This document shows positions 45,839-56,917 of a DNA stretch of 64,000 nt, one piece after another. This stretch comes from Eupeodes corollae (lineage: Eukaryota; Arthropoda; Insecta; Diptera; Syrphidae). Numbering within the stretch: position 1 is the first letter of the stretch; every line of letters starts with the position of its first letter. The DNA lies in assembly GCF_945859685.1 (NCBI RefSeq), contig NC_079148.1, positions 8,122,001 through 8,186,000 on the forward strand, in the 5' to 3' direction. The notes below the pieces were generated by a model that was given only the letters and a program-made list of their open reading frames with translations, made no database searches and was not told where the DNA came from. A program made the translations under genes and the position numbers.

Positions 45839-47540
45839 TGTTTTTTGTGGCTTGACACGTGGTGATGTTGGTCCACCTGGTGCCTGCCCTCCTCACAGCG
45901 TCTTGCATTAGTAGCAGTTTACAAGTAGCGATTGGTATGCCAGTACTTGCCAAACGTGGTAGGATGGGTTGTACTGTACCGTTCCTGGCGAGTTCATCTG
46001 CCTTACAGTTACCTGGAATGTCTCTATGGCCCGGCACCCAGCAAAGGTGAATATTAAACTGTTGCGCCATCTCCATTAGAGATGATCGACAGTTATGGAC
46101 TGTTATAGAGTTTGTAGAGACTGAGTCCAGAGATTTGATAGCGGCCTGGCTGTCGGAGAAAATACGGATATCAGATGTTGATATCACGTTTTCTTTGAGC
46201 CAAGACAAGACTTCCTTAATCGCCAAAAGTTCCGCCTGGAACACGCTACAATGATTGGGAAGGCGGAATGAGAGACTTAATTTCAGTCGTTCAGAGTACA
46301 CACCACCACCAACCCCTTCTTTGGTCTTTGAGCCATCTGTGTAAAAGTGGATTGACTCATCCTCTAAGAATGTCCTATCATCCCAAAAAGATCTGGTAGG
46401 TATAGAAATCTGGAAATTCCTATCGAATTGTAGTTGGGGGATGGTGTAGTCTGTGTGCTTTGGAATTGATTCTAAGTACCTTAGAATTACGGAGTGGCCA
46501 ATGTTGTTGTTAGTCCACTGCGAAGAAGCATTGAGGCGAATAGCAGAGCTTGCAGCTATTTGTTTACTAAATATATCAAGAGGTGTAAGGTAGAGCAAGG
46601 TGTCCAGTGCCGCAGACGGGGTCGTGCGAAGCGATCCGCTTATACATAGGCAGGCTGAACGTTGAACTTTATTTAACTTATCCCTGTTTATACCTTTCTC
46701 TAAAGCAGTCCACCATACTGCAACACCGTATGTTAAAATCGGTCTGATTACCGATGTGTATAGCCAATGCGTGATTCTGGGTTGTAAACCCCATTTATTA
46801 CCAATAGCTTTTTTGCAAGAAAAGAGAGCTACAGTAGCTTTTCTGACTCTTTCCTGTACGTTGCGTTTCCAATTTAGTTTTTTGTCTAAGACAAGACCTA
46901 GGTATTTGGCCTCGTCTGAGAATTTTAATTGGATTCCTTTAATGTAAGGAGGGTTGACAAATGGAATTTTGTATCTCCTCGAAAATAAGACCAGATCGGT
47001 TTTGTGTGGGTTAACCCGCAGTCCACACCGATCAGCCCAGAGTATTAGTCTGTCCAAGGCATTTTGTAAGAGTTCTTTTAGGATATTAAGATGCTTTCCT
47101 GAAACTGCTATAGCAACGTCGTCCGCATAGGCTATCACTCTGAAACCCTCCGCATCCAGACTAGTTAGGATTTCATTCACCACTAGGTTCCAGAGGAGAG
47201 GGGATAGAACACCACCTTGCGGTGTCCCTCTACTAACGAATCGTCTGCTAGAAGAGTTGCCCAGTTTTGAATTAATTATTCTGCTAGTAAGCATTAAATG
47301 AATTAACTCCCGAAGCGAACTCTCTACATTTAGAGATGTCAGTGCAGAAGTGATTGCAGATGTGTCCACGTTGTTAAAGGCACCTTCGATGTCAAGGAAA
47401 GCAACCATAGTGAACTCTTTATGATGGAGGGAATATTCGATGGTGCGTACTAAAGTGTGTAACGCTGTTTCCACCGATTTACCCTTACAGTAGGCATGTT
47501 GAGACGAAGACAGAAGTCTTGTATCGATACGTTGTGTTCC
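45819..47540 (-). CDS. LINE B reverse transcriptase and RNase H (5'-truncated)
   Basis: Copies LINE RNA into DNA at the target site; RNase H then removes RNA. Begins in the fingers (SSQHAYCKGKSVETALHTLV), motif A VAFLDIEGAFNNV, motif B GTPQGGVLSPLLWNLVVNEI, catalytic FRVIAYADDVAIAV, then LRVNPHKTDLVLFSRR and YGVAVWWTALEK. RNase H: FYTDGSKTKEGVGGGV (Asp), FQAELLAIKEVL (Glu), FSDSQAAIKSL (Asp) and WVPGHRDIPGNCKADELARN (His, Asp). All key residues are present. The open frame nominally reaches 47615, but the first residues come from host DNA or a scrambled junction. The original start, ORF1 and endonuclease are absent, so it cannot transpose by itself. Confidence 0.9.
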   Translation of the reverse strand, partial: GTQRIDTRLLSSSQHAYCKGKSVETALHTLVRTIEYSLHHKEFTMVAFLDIEGAFNNVDTSAITSALTSLNVESSLRELIHLMLTSRIINSKLGNSSSRRFVSRGTPQGGVLSPLLWNLVVNEILTSLDAEGFRVIAYADDVAIAVSGKHLNILKELLQNALDRLILWADRCGLRVNPHKTDLVLFSRRYKIPFVNPPYIKGIQLKFSDEAKYLGLVLDKKLNWKRNVQERVRKATVALFSCKKAIGNKWGLQPRITHWLYTSVIRPILTYGVAVWWTALEKGINRDKLNKVQRSACLCISGSLRTTPSAALDTLLYLTPLDIFSKQIAASSAIRLNASSQWTNNNIGHSVILRYLESIPKHTDYTIPQLQFDRNFQISIPTRSFWDDRTFLEDESIHFYTDGSKTKEGVGGGVYSERLKLSLSFRLPNHCSVFQAELLAIKEVLSWLKENVISTSDIRIFSDSQAAIKSLDSVSTNSITVHNCRSSLMEMAQQFNIHLCWVPGHRDIPGNCKADELARNGTVQPILPRLASTGIPIATCKLLLMQDAVRRAGTRWTNITTCQATKNIGQHWI

Positions 47541-47545
47541 ATGCA

Positions 47546-47925
47546 CCACGAAAAAAAAAATGAATTTTTGAAGGAAATATGAAATTACCCTATAATAATT
47601 TCCGTCCGTTCTCAACTTTTCTCACGTTAGCTTACGTGGCAAAAAATAAGACATTGAATGCATAACGCAAATTTTTTATTTATTTTAACTTTTAATTTGG
47701 TTTTGTAATACATTTTTTAAAAATAACAAAACAATCTACGGAAAAGGTCTTCAAAAATGTTCACAAAATAAAGTTTGTATCAATAAAATTGAATTGTGCC
47801 AATTGAAGTTTGACATTTGCTAAAGTAACCAGAATCCGTTATGATTACTTTTTGTTTTGAAGATACATTTTTGTTTGATTTTGACAGTAGCTTGATAGGT
47901 CTATAATAGTTAGGACTTTACAGTC
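47546..47925. other. A+T-rich noncoding DNA
   Basis: Nothing recognised. Confidence 0.4.
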
Positions 47926-48240
47926 AATGAAGAGCGCTATAGAGCCATGATCACTGAGTGTTCATCAATTTAAGAACAAGGAGAAGTTTCGATAATGGAC
48001 CCATAAATTGGACTCCAAGATCGTGAAATTTAACGCCGCGTAGCTTGACTATTTTCTGTCGGGATATGTGAAGTCGCTGAAAAATTTGAACCGATGATTG
48101 ATTTGTAGGAAATTCTTCGCTTTATCGCCGATTACTGCCAAAAATGTTAGAAAAAGTCTTCGAAAATTGGACTTCTTGATTCGTCTACACGTCCGATCCA
48201 AACATGGCGGGCATGTTGCAGAAATAAAACTTAAATTTAT
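47926..48240 (+). pseudogene. mariner-like transposase C-terminal fragment
   Basis: In shifting frames: VNEERYRAMITE near 47920-47955, a LTPR-L-like segment where the family has LTPLDYFLWGYVKS (near 48030-48075), and MLEKVFENWTS near 48147-48180 followed by an R-GG-like end near 48210. This corresponds to the third catalytic region and C-terminus of a mariner-type transposase. Confidence 0.7.
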
Positions 48241-48699
48241 AATAAAATTTGTAATTTTAAAAATATCAGGATAGCTATACATATGTATATGTAAATTTAA
48301 TTTGTTTTCCTTTTTTCTTTCCTGTTTTTAAATTTAAATTCAAATAAAATAACGACTGAAGAAACGGAGTCTAGATTATGATCTAAGTAAAATGCTCCTT
48401 CATGTGCAACAGATGGCGCTATAGGTGACAAAAAGAATAAATATAGCTGCAGATTTGCATAGAAGTAATTTTATTTATTTTTGTTTACATTCAAATAATA
48501 AAAAAAGAATGCAAGAGTAGAGCACTCAAACATGAGTTTTGTGCTGAGCAACAAAAAAAAACACTAACAGAATGAAAAGTCAAATTTGAAGTTTGCATTT
48601 GAATTTTGAATCCGAATCTTATACGGAGAACTTGATAAGTTGAAAAAATGTATAAATAATATAGATTGGACAAAAGTTGATTCGTCAGTTCATGTAGAA
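48241..48699. other. A+T-rich noncoding DNA
   Basis: No feature recognised. Confidence 0.4.
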
Positions 48700-49125
48700 A
48701 CCATACAAGTTATTAACTTATGAAATTGGTTCTGTCAAAAATGAGAGTTCATCCTGAGAGACGTCATATTGTTTTGTGTGTTTGACAATACTCTTCCATC
48801 AGAGCCATCGAGTGTCAAACATACAATCGTCAAAGAATGAAAACCAAAAGTCATAAATCTATCTATACTAGGACTTCAATTTACGTTTTATCAGCAGGAT
48901 TTCCACTGAGGATGTTGTATTCAAACATGCAAACGTCAAAGAATGAAAACCTCAACGTCAAAGCATGAAAACCAAAAGTCATAAAGCTACCCAAAGTAGG
49001 ACTTCAATTAACGTTTTATCAGCAGTACTTTTACTGCAGATGTTGTATTTGTTATTTATACACATTTCGTTTGTACTGCGTGACGTTTCCAACAAAACGC
49101 AGGTAACGTTGTGAGTGGTTTTTAA
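48700..49125. repeat. Dispersed repeat family R, copy 3, with internal tandem duplication
   Basis: A roughly 110-bp segment is duplicated: 48828-48935 and 48953-49060 share ATGAAAACCAAAAGTCATAAA, then TAGGACTTCAATT and ACGTTTTATCAGCAG. The right part (ACTGCAGATGTTGTATTTGT, CCAACAAAACGCAGGTAA) matches 29150-29215 of copy 2. Confidence 0.72.
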
Positions 49126-50158
49126 ATAAAACAGAAACTTTGAGTAACAATTAGATGAAACATTTTTGAGGACATAAAATAAGACCTTTTCATTTGAGCT
49201 GAAACGTACATAAGTTGTGAAGTAAATTTTAAACTTAGGTTAAAACGAGTTATGGTGGAATATTTTTTTTTCGAAGTTTGTTTCTATTATTCGTTTTCGA
49301 AACTTCGAATATTTTTTTACTATTCCTGACAAGTTCGAACTTAACTTATTTAAATGAAAAAGCGATAAGAAAAGTGTCCTTTAAACTTATATCTTGGAAT
49401 AAGAAAATTTCAAGACAAAATATCAAATCCATATAAAATCGATTCAAGAACAAATTTTAATATGATGACACAATTTTTTATTAAATATCCAATTGACATA
49501 GATTTCGTTCTCTTCGTGTACTGAAAACATCATATAATGTATAAAAAAGTGTTAAAGTGCTTCAGGTAAAAATAAAAAGAAATTAAACTTGGGTATAAAC
49601 AAAACACTTCAGCTAACAATTGTTTGTTCTTAATCTTCAATGAGAAATGCCGATGCAATGGATCTGTTGATTCATACTTATATTATAAGTTCGTTTAAGT
49701 TTTATAGTATAGTTAAAGCTCTAGAAAGAATATAATGCACTATGCATGAACTTATTCCCCATGCATTCAAATACTATAGAAGTGTTCATGGGGTTCTGGG
49801 GCCTTTCAAGTCTTAAAGCGTCTACTGAACTTTAAGCAGTAGACATAAAAATGCATGGAAAATACGTAATGTCGTTTGTTGAATGTCAAATAGAGATAGG
49901 AAATTGACAAATTTGGGCTTTCGTCAACGTCACCGGCTATATCAGCAATATTCTTATACAATATTCACTGTTTAAATTCCATACATGAGAAGTTGCTTTA
50001 CGGCGACCAAAAATAACTTTAGCTTGTCAGCTGAGCCTAGAGAATTTGTATCATTTTTGTAGTGAATTTTGCCAATTTAAATGCGTTGTTGAAGAGTGTA
50101 TCATTCCATTTTCGGTAATGGCGTAGCTTTAACTTGTCAAATGTCAAAAGATGACAAC
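49126..50158. other. A+T-rich noncoding DNA
   Basis: No gene or recognised repeat. Confidence 0.4.
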
Positions 50159-51710
50159 TTACCAAATAGCCGGATATTCGAAACGAAAACTCTTATTGAA
50201 AAACTCTTTAGCAGATTGGTATTCACAAAAAGAACTTACGAGAATTTGTTTTAGGGGCACCTCTGCCCAGATATGCGAATTATATTCAAAGTTTGGCCGG
50301 ATGAAGCTTTTTAGATTATAGCCAGATGAGAAGGGGTGAAAAATTTCTTGCAGCGTCGAAGGAATCCTAAGCACCTATCAGCATTTTTGGCAATATCGAA
50401 TATGTGATCATTCCATAAGAGGTGATCTGTGATGCACATACCGAACAATGAAAGTTGATTAGTTTCCTGGATGTAAGTGCCACACATGGATAGCGGCATT
50501 GGGCGTGGGTAACGCTTTAACGACAGGAGACAGCATTGAGTTTTCGAAGCATTCAATTCTACACGGGTTTTGATTCCCCATCGTACAATGTCGAGATCAG
50601 AATGTAATGAACTTATCATACGCTGCCGGATGAGAATCTAAAAACGAATATGAAAAGCTGAGGGTACTGTCATTCGGGAAACAATTTATTGATTTAGAAG
50701 TTTCAGACCAAAGATCATTTATAAAAATAAGGAAGAGCGCCGGAGACAAAACGGAGCCCTGTGGCACACCACCGTTTATTTTGTGAATATCAGATTTGAA
50801 CCCGTTCAATACTACTTGAATTGAACGGTCCGAAAGGTAGTTTCTAACCCAACGAATGAATGATTCATCAATACCAAATGCACGCATTTTCGATAAGAGA
50901 GCTTGGTGCCAAACTCTATCAAATGTCTTTAAAAATATCAAGTGCAATAATCTTACTTTCTCCAAAACGATATAAAGAGTGGTTTCACTGTTCGGTGAGA
51001 TGAACCATTAGATCTCCAGTGGACCTATTGTTACGAAAGCCACATTGTCTATCATTAAGAAGCTTCCGTTCTTCAAGATATTTCTTATTAAGAAAATTAA
51101 TCAGCGTTTCCATGACCTTGGAAAGAAGGGACAAATGCAGTTTTCCATCCACTCTGGAGAGACCTGTAGAATAGGACAGATGGAAAAGCTTACGCAGTAG
51201 TTTTGCCAGCGTTTAAGAACACCTCTTCAGAACAATAGGGGGGATACTATCCGGGCCAGCGGATTTGTGAATGTCAAGGTCTTTCAGTACTTTTGCGACT
51301 GCACAAGTGCGAAAGAAGATTCGTCCCAAAGAATCATTTACGCTCTCAAGAACAGGAGGATTCATGAAACTTTCCGGTAGCATCGAATTAGCAGCAAGCA
51401 AATTGGTTTAACCAATCATAGGGTAAGTCATTGTGGTTGAGCGTTGGAACCGAGGATGACGTTATGTTTCGTACGTTTTTTTAAGAATGACCTTCCAGTT
51501 GGTTTTCTCATATTGCCAAACGGTTCTTATAGGAGTTTTTTCTTGACATGAGAATTTTGCAGACACGATACAATGGTGTGATGTGCCTAGAGGCTGTAAT
51601 ACGCTGATTGTGTATTTATTACACATGAGTAAATTAATTTTTTTGAATTCAATACAAATTAAGAGATCAACATCTTTTACGTAGAAAACACATAATCTCA
51701 CCAGTTAGTA
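50159..51710 (-). mobile_element. CR1/Jockey-like LINE C, copy 1, both ends missing
   Basis: Minus-strand remnant: endonuclease end (KYTISVLQPLGTSHHCIVSA near 51620-51560), RT fingers (DIHKSAGPDSIPPIVLKRCS at about 51275-51215), NDRQ-GFR-NRSTGDL near 51055-51000, motif A (FLKTFDRVWHQALLSKMRAF), motif B GGVPQGSVLSPALFLIFIND (about 50790-50730) and a degraded FPNDST where FADDST is expected. It fades out after RPNFEYNSHIWAEVP near 50290-50245, before the 3' end. Frameshifts throughout. Same subfamily as the head-to-head copy at 51930-54350. Confidence 0.85.
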
Positions 51711-51929
51711 ACTTTTCTTCTATCTTCAAAGTTTTTCACAATTTTATTGAATGACTATGATTGCGTAGTGCTCGAAATTCACCAAGTTTTAATAATCCGT
51801 TTGCTAACAGGTGTGTTTTAAGATACGTTTTTTTTTCAATCTACTAAGGCATAACACTGGTAGTAGCGTGTATCGAATAGCATTCTGTGGTTCAACTCGG
51901 TAATATTTTTCTTATAGTCTTCGTCTGTT
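51711..51929. other. Spacer between head-to-head LINE C copies
   Basis: About 220 bp; may contain the 5' untranslated region of copy 2. Confidence 0.4.
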
Positions 51930-52703
51930 TTGGTTTTTGTGTTTCTTTTATTTGCAATGGCTGGAAATTTCAGGGTAGATTATTGTAATATTCGTGGGCT
52001 TAGATCGAATTTTCTTTCTGTGTACTCCCATACTGCTTTAAACAGGCCAGCTGTATTGGCACTAAGTGAAACCCAAGTGGGCGAGGATTCCGATCCCACT
52101 GAATTCTTTATTCAAAGGTATAACTTGGTGCCATTATTCTTTTCCCACCATGGTCTCGCCATTTACATTAGGAATGATGTTGCTTATCAGTTTTTGCCAC
52201 AATATGGTCCCTGCACAAATTCTTTTTTCAATTTTATGTGGTTTAAATTTTCCGTGAACAAGCAAATCATTCACTATTGCTTTCTTTATCGAAGCCCAAA
52301 TCTAGACAGAGTATCAACTTCTCGTGAATTTGATGCTTTGTCTGATTCCATCCAAGGAATTGTTTCGTCCTATCCTCGCACTGAAATCGTTGTTACGGGC
52401 GATTTCAATGTACACAATTCTTCATGGCTTCAACATTCGGGCCAGTCAACACCAGAAGGAGTGTGTGCTGAGATCTTCGCTGAGTTAAACCACCTAACTC
52501 ATCTGGTCAACGAGCCCACTCGAATATCAGACGTGGTAGGTCGAGCAGAAAACACTCTTGACTTGTTTCTTACCTCTGACCCTGGTAAATACACTATTAG
52601 TGTCCTATCTCCTCTAGGCGCATCTGACCATTGTGTCATATCAGCAAATTTATCGTGTAAAAACTCTCCAGTTAAAAAAAGAGCTCCTAAGAGAACCGTT
52701 TGA
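51930..52703 (+). pseudogene. LINE C endonuclease, intact-looking domain of a dead element
   Basis: AP-like endonuclease of the element. Visible: VDYCNIRGLRSNFLSVYSH (Asn context), ALSETQVGEDSD (catalytic-type Glu), YCFLYRSPN, EIVVTGDFNVHNSSWLQ (Asp-Asn) and LGASDHCVISANLS (Asp-His). The start at 51930 gives a short hydrophobic lead; MAGNFRVDY at 51957 is an equally plausible start. A stop at 52703 precedes the linker (KYEKANWDGLNNYF), so the original frame is interrupted there. Confidence 0.88.
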
Positions 52704-53216
52704 AAATACGAGAAAGCTAACTGGGACGGTCTCAATAATTACTTCAGGATCTTTAACTGGTCACTATGCTTCCTCGATAGTGACGTTGACGCCAGCGCTG
52801 ATTTGATCACAAGTTTGATTCTCCTGGGAATGAGAACTTTTATCCCGAATAGGGTTAAAAGCATCAGACCTAAGGAAAACACATGGTTCGATGTGAGCTG
52901 TAAAGAGGTTATTAGGGTTAAGAAGGTAAGTTTCCGTTGTTTTAAAGCCAATCCAACTGAGGAAAACCGGAATAAGTTCAAGCAAGCCAGGAAGGCCTGC
53001 AACGCCCATATTCGATGGACCAAATTTTTCATGAATATCTTGAAGAACGGAAGCTTCTTAATGACCGACAGTATGGCTTTCGTAGCAATAGGTCCACTGG
53101 TGATCTCATAGTTCATCTCACCAAACAGTGGCAAATCGTAACATAGCTTTGGAGAAAGTAAGATTATTGCACTAGATATTTCAAAAGCATTTGATAGGGT
53201 TTGGCATCAGGCTCTC

Positions 53217-53435
53217 TTGTCGAAAATGCGTGCTTTCGGTTTGCATGAATCTCTCCTTCATTGGATTAGTAATTACCTTTCGAATCGTTCAATACAAGTT
53301 GTATTGGATGGATTCAAGTCTGAAAACCACAAAATAAATGCTGGTGTGCCTCAGGGCTCTGTTCTATCTCCAACACTCTTTCTCATTTTTATTAATGATC
53401 TCCTGTCTGCAACATCTAATCCATTGTTTCGCTGA
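53217..53435 (+). pseudogene. LINE C reverse transcriptase palm fragment
   Basis: Continues from IIALDISKAFDRVWHQALLS (motif A, 53160-53215) through ISNYLSNRSIQVVLDGFKS to motif B GVPQGSVLSPTLFLIFINDL. It runs out of frame at NPLFR; the catalytic CFADDSTLSFSYS follows in a neighbouring frame near 53428-53465. Confidence 0.85.
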
Positions 53436-53514
53436 CGATAGTACTCTTAGCTTTTCATATTCGTTTTCAGATTCACACCCCTCTTCTTCGGATGTTTAAC
53501 TGCAACGACAAAAT

Positions 53515-54288
53515 ATGATAAGCTCATTAAATTCCGACCTAAACAGCATTGTACAATGGGGAATAAGAAACCGCGTGGAATTTAATGCTTCGAAAACGCA
53601 ATGCTGTCTTGTATCGTTAAAGCGAAATATACCCCCCCTGCCATTATTCATAAATGGCACTTGCATCGAGGAAACTGAACATCTGGATATTCTTGGTATG
53701 TGTATCACCAACCACCTTTTGTGGAACGATCACATACGCGATGTCGCCAAAAATGCCGCAAGATGTTTGGGTAATGTAAGGCGATGCAAGAAGTTTGTCT
53801 CCCCCTTTGATGTGGCTGTTATTTACAAGTCTTATATACGTCCAAAGCTTGAGTATAACTCCCATATCTGGGCTGGTGCTCCTGCAACTTACTTAAGCCT
53901 CTTGGATAGTATTGAACGTAGAGCAATTAGATTGATTGGTGATATTACCATCATAAGATCATTTACGTCACTTGAACATCGTCGAAATGATTCTTGTCTC
54001 ACCCTGTTTTACCGTTATTTTAATGGTTTATGCTCTAGAGAAATAGCCAGCTGCATTCCTCCCCTTAAACAGTTCAACCGTAATACTCGCGCTTCTAGGA
54101 ATGCTCATCAATATACCCTCGAGCCCATCTTCGGTCGTACTGTCAAGTATAGAGATTCGTTCTTTAGCCGTACTATGCGAATGTGGAATGCCTTACCACA
54201 CTCTGTCTTTCCCAGCTATTGCAATATTCAGAAATTCAAAACCAATGTGCACCGACATCTCCTTTCAACCCCTCTCTCCCTTTCCTAG
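53515..54288 (+). pseudogene. LINE C RT thumb and C-terminal domain, open 257-codon segment
   Basis: Reads IVQWGIRNRVEFNASKTQCC, LDILGMCITNHLLWNDHI, YKSYIRPKLEYNSHIWAGAP, IERRAIRLIGD, SLEHRRNDSCLTLFYRYFNG, RDSFFSRTMRMWNALP and FKTNVHRHLLS. This is the usual C-terminal region after the FADD motif in CR1/Jockey-group insect LINEs and ends at a natural stop about 60 nt before the A-rich tail. Confidence 0.88.
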
Positions 54289-54350
54289 GGCTCACACTGT
54301 GTCTACATAATAAGGGTGATATATCCCCTTGAGTGTGCGCTTATTATAAA

Positions 54351-54842
54351 AAAAAAAATACTTTTTTCGGAGTTGTACTTTTTGACAGCTGTCACTTTTT
54401 TTTTAAATTTTTATTTTCTCAAGATCTTAAAACTAGACAACAACTGACTGACTGTCCCTTAACTAATCCTTAAACCTATGCAAGCTGGCTGAAGTGGTTC
54501 ATGCACATGACAGTGCTGAATGCACCCACAAACATGATTGCACTTGAATGCAATATAAACGAAACAACATGCGATATGTGAACTATCACCTCTCTCTCTC
54601 TCTCGTTTTTCCAGCATATTCCTTTTTCTTAAACTTAAAAAGCATTATTCTTTTCTCAACGCCATTGGCTGGAGGTCGCGACTGCAATTTATATTGTAAA
54701 AACTTATATTTTTAAGCAAAGTAAATTAATAAAATTAAGAGTTTAAATTAAATAAGTTTCCGTTTCTTAATTTATTAAAAGAGGTATCAAGAACGGAAAA
54801 CTGGCCAAGACCAAACGCCCTAGACAACTTTAAATGACATTC
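54351..54842. other. Noncoding DNA with a (CT)n microsatellite
   Basis: A run of CT units at about 54590-54605. No other feature recognised. Confidence 0.5.
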
Positions 54843-56480
54843 TCAATTTGAAGCCACCAAAACTAGTACTTCTATCTTCCTATCTCTTCGGTCCATATCG
54901 AAAACAGTCCTACTGAACCGAAGGCGCTCGGCTCCATCCAGTGCGAGGACGTCTCGACTGTAAAGGAGTCGACTGTCTACAGTTTTACGGCTGATGTGGT
55001 AGATTATCGGAACCGCCTCCCTATCTTGTATCAGCCCTCGATTGTCTAAATAGAGAAAAGCTTCGGGCGGAATGTTGTCAGTCAAACGTGCACTTTCGTA
55101 GTACTGTAGTACTCATTGTTGGGGTATTAAGCCCCAAAAATTAAGCTGTTAGTCGACGAAGCTTCAGCAAGAAATTATCCATTCTGTTTATGTTGGCTCT
55201 GTTGTATAGAACCTGGTTGGAATAGTAATGTTTGTACTCCGACTCTGGTGATTTGTGTAGTCCAAGGCAACGTCGCAGACATTATCTCTCAAACACCCGA
55301 ATCTTTTCCATTTGAGATGGGGCAACGTTGAACCATACCGGGCAACCATAGGCAATCATCGGTTGGATAGGGGCCATGTAGCAAATCACATTCACCCTGC
55401 TGTCAAGACGGCTGCTAAAAAACACCCGTTTTTTCCGGATAAAGGCTCTCCTAGCTCTGGCCAGCGCAGCACTTATATTTCTGTCAAAATACAAGAAATG
55501 ATCCAAGCAAATGCCAAGGTAATATACTGCACTTGTATTTGCAGCTGACTGTCGATTTGGTCCAGTTCTTTTTCGTATCCCTTGAGGCATTTCTGAAAGT
55601 TGATTTTCAACTTCCAGTCATCGATATATTTCGGAATCTTGTCGAAGTCACCCTGCAAAAATGTGTTGATAACGTCAATTTTTGGGGCCGTTTTGCACGA
55701 AATTAGGTCGTCAGAGTACGCTATTGCCTGAGTCAGACTTGCTATCAGATCACTGGTGTAAATGCTGAACAAGATCGGGGAGTTAAACGCTCCCTTTTGA
55801 ACACCATTTTTAATTTCATAGATTTTGGTAGATGATACATTGCAAATTTTGGCAAGAACCCGTCTGCCATTAAGACTATCATAAAGCATATACAACTGTG
55901 GTTTACTTATGCCAAGTCTGGCTAACTTTGTATACAGAACCTCTAACCATACGGTGTCGAATGCCTTCTCCAAGTCAACCAGACAAGCAGCCATAATTGT
56001 CTTTCAGATTTAGTTCACTGGATATCAGAAACAAGCTTAGACGCAGAATGAATAGTGTCATGTTCTGCCTTCAAGCCGAACTGATTATCCGGAATTATTT
56101 TGTTTTTCTCAGCCCACTTGGACAGAGCTCTATTTATAACCTTCTCGAATACCTTACCGATACCTGGCAGAAGACTTGTCGACTGTAGATTCACCGGATT
56201 GGAGTTGTCCTTTCCCTTTTTCGGGATAGGATGTTTACAGCTGTTTTCCAACGGACCGGATAATATGCAGAACGTTGTTAAACAGAGTGGTATAAATGTT
56301 CAGACCTTTCTGAGGTAAATGTCATAGTACAATGTTGGATATACCATCGACCCCTGCTGACCCTGAGCTATCTTCGTGACGGCGATGATTGCATCTACCA
56401 AGTTTTCGTCAATGAACCTGGTAAAACCGAGGTTCTCGGATCGCCACTGCGTTATATACTTACACAGGTAGAAGTTGTAC
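54843..56480 (-). mobile_element. Jockey-like LINE D fragment
   Basis: Minus-strand RT in several frames: PIPKKGKDNSNPVNLQSTSL and NQFGLKAEHDTIHSASKLVS (56230-56020), motif A ACLVDLEKAFDTVWLEVLY (55990-55935), NGVQKGAFNSPILFSIYTSD (motif B, 55815-55755), catalytic IAYSDDLISCKT near 55725-55690, YLGICLDHFLYFDRNI and IQPMIAYGCPVWFNVAP (about 55520-55330), and a C-terminal piece to 54843. The QFG, FD-VW and YSDD wording is that of the Jockey group. Multiple frameshifts; 5' endonuclease absent. Confidence 0.85.
55473..55994 (-). pseudogene. LINE D reverse transcriptase palm, open 173-codon segment
   Basis: Contains motif A, motif B and catalytic YSDD (Ser in the second position), followed by WKLKINFQKC. 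The last part of the frame, after KCLKGYEKEL, leaves the family frame because of a frameshift. Confidence 0.82.
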
Positions 56481-56825
56481 AGCAGGGCTCTATTCTCCAG
56501 GTCGTGATAAGGGCGAATGCCCTATCTAGTTCCAGTATAAATTAAAGTTTAATCGATAGTTTTATTTGAGTTATTTGAAATCGCTTATCTACGTCTTTGT
56601 CGCTTATTGAAGTCTTGGCGTAGAATATTCGACACGTTATTGGTGGGATTGAAAATTGGTCCTTTCAGTTGGGATTTATTCGATCGAGCAATGGCAGCCA
56701 CATGCCCGAAATTATTTTCCAAACATAATGGTTAACCCCTAACTTTGTATTTTAGCTTAATTATTGGTCGTTACACTAAATTAACATCCTTTAGTAAGTT
56801 CATATAAATCTTAAGCATTGTTCAA
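56481..56825. other. Noncoding DNA
   Basis: Nothing recognised. Confidence 0.4.
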
Positions 56826-56917
56826 TTCCCTCCATCCCTGACAACCGTATTCGCACACAGGAATGATTGAGAGTTGTAAGTCACTAGGCCCTAGTTCACA
56901 AGGGACTGTCGCCACCC
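56826..56917 (+). mobile_element. tRNA-derived SINE, 3' end fragment
   Basis: CCCTCCATCCCTGACAACCG, GAGTTGTAAGTCACTAGGCC and GGGACTGTCGCCACCC match the last 90 nt of the SINE at 20376-20668. The 5' head is missing. Confidence 0.85.

Larger units (their letters stand above)
45401..47545 (-). mobile_element. LINE B (I/LOA-like, with RNase H), 5'-truncated
   Basis: Minus-strand non-LTR element cut off at its 5' end inside the RT fingers (near 47540). It has RT, connection, RNase H and a cysteine-rich tail. The 3' end is a (AACCT)n tail, visible on the + strand as (TTAGG)n at 45401-45422. The coding frame is open for almost 600 codons, so this is a much younger insertion than the LINE A copies. 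It is related to LINE A but clearly distinct. Confidence 0.92.
51930..54350 (+). mobile_element. CR1/Jockey-like LINE C, copy 2, internally deleted
   Basis: Contains an open endonuclease, a linker, an internal deletion near 53040 that removes the RT fingers, RT palm, thumb, C-terminal domain and a 3' end of the form GGGTGATATATCCCC hairpin followed by TTATTATAAAAAAAAAA (54310-54350). Recent enough to keep two open segments of 257 codons. Confidence 0.9.
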
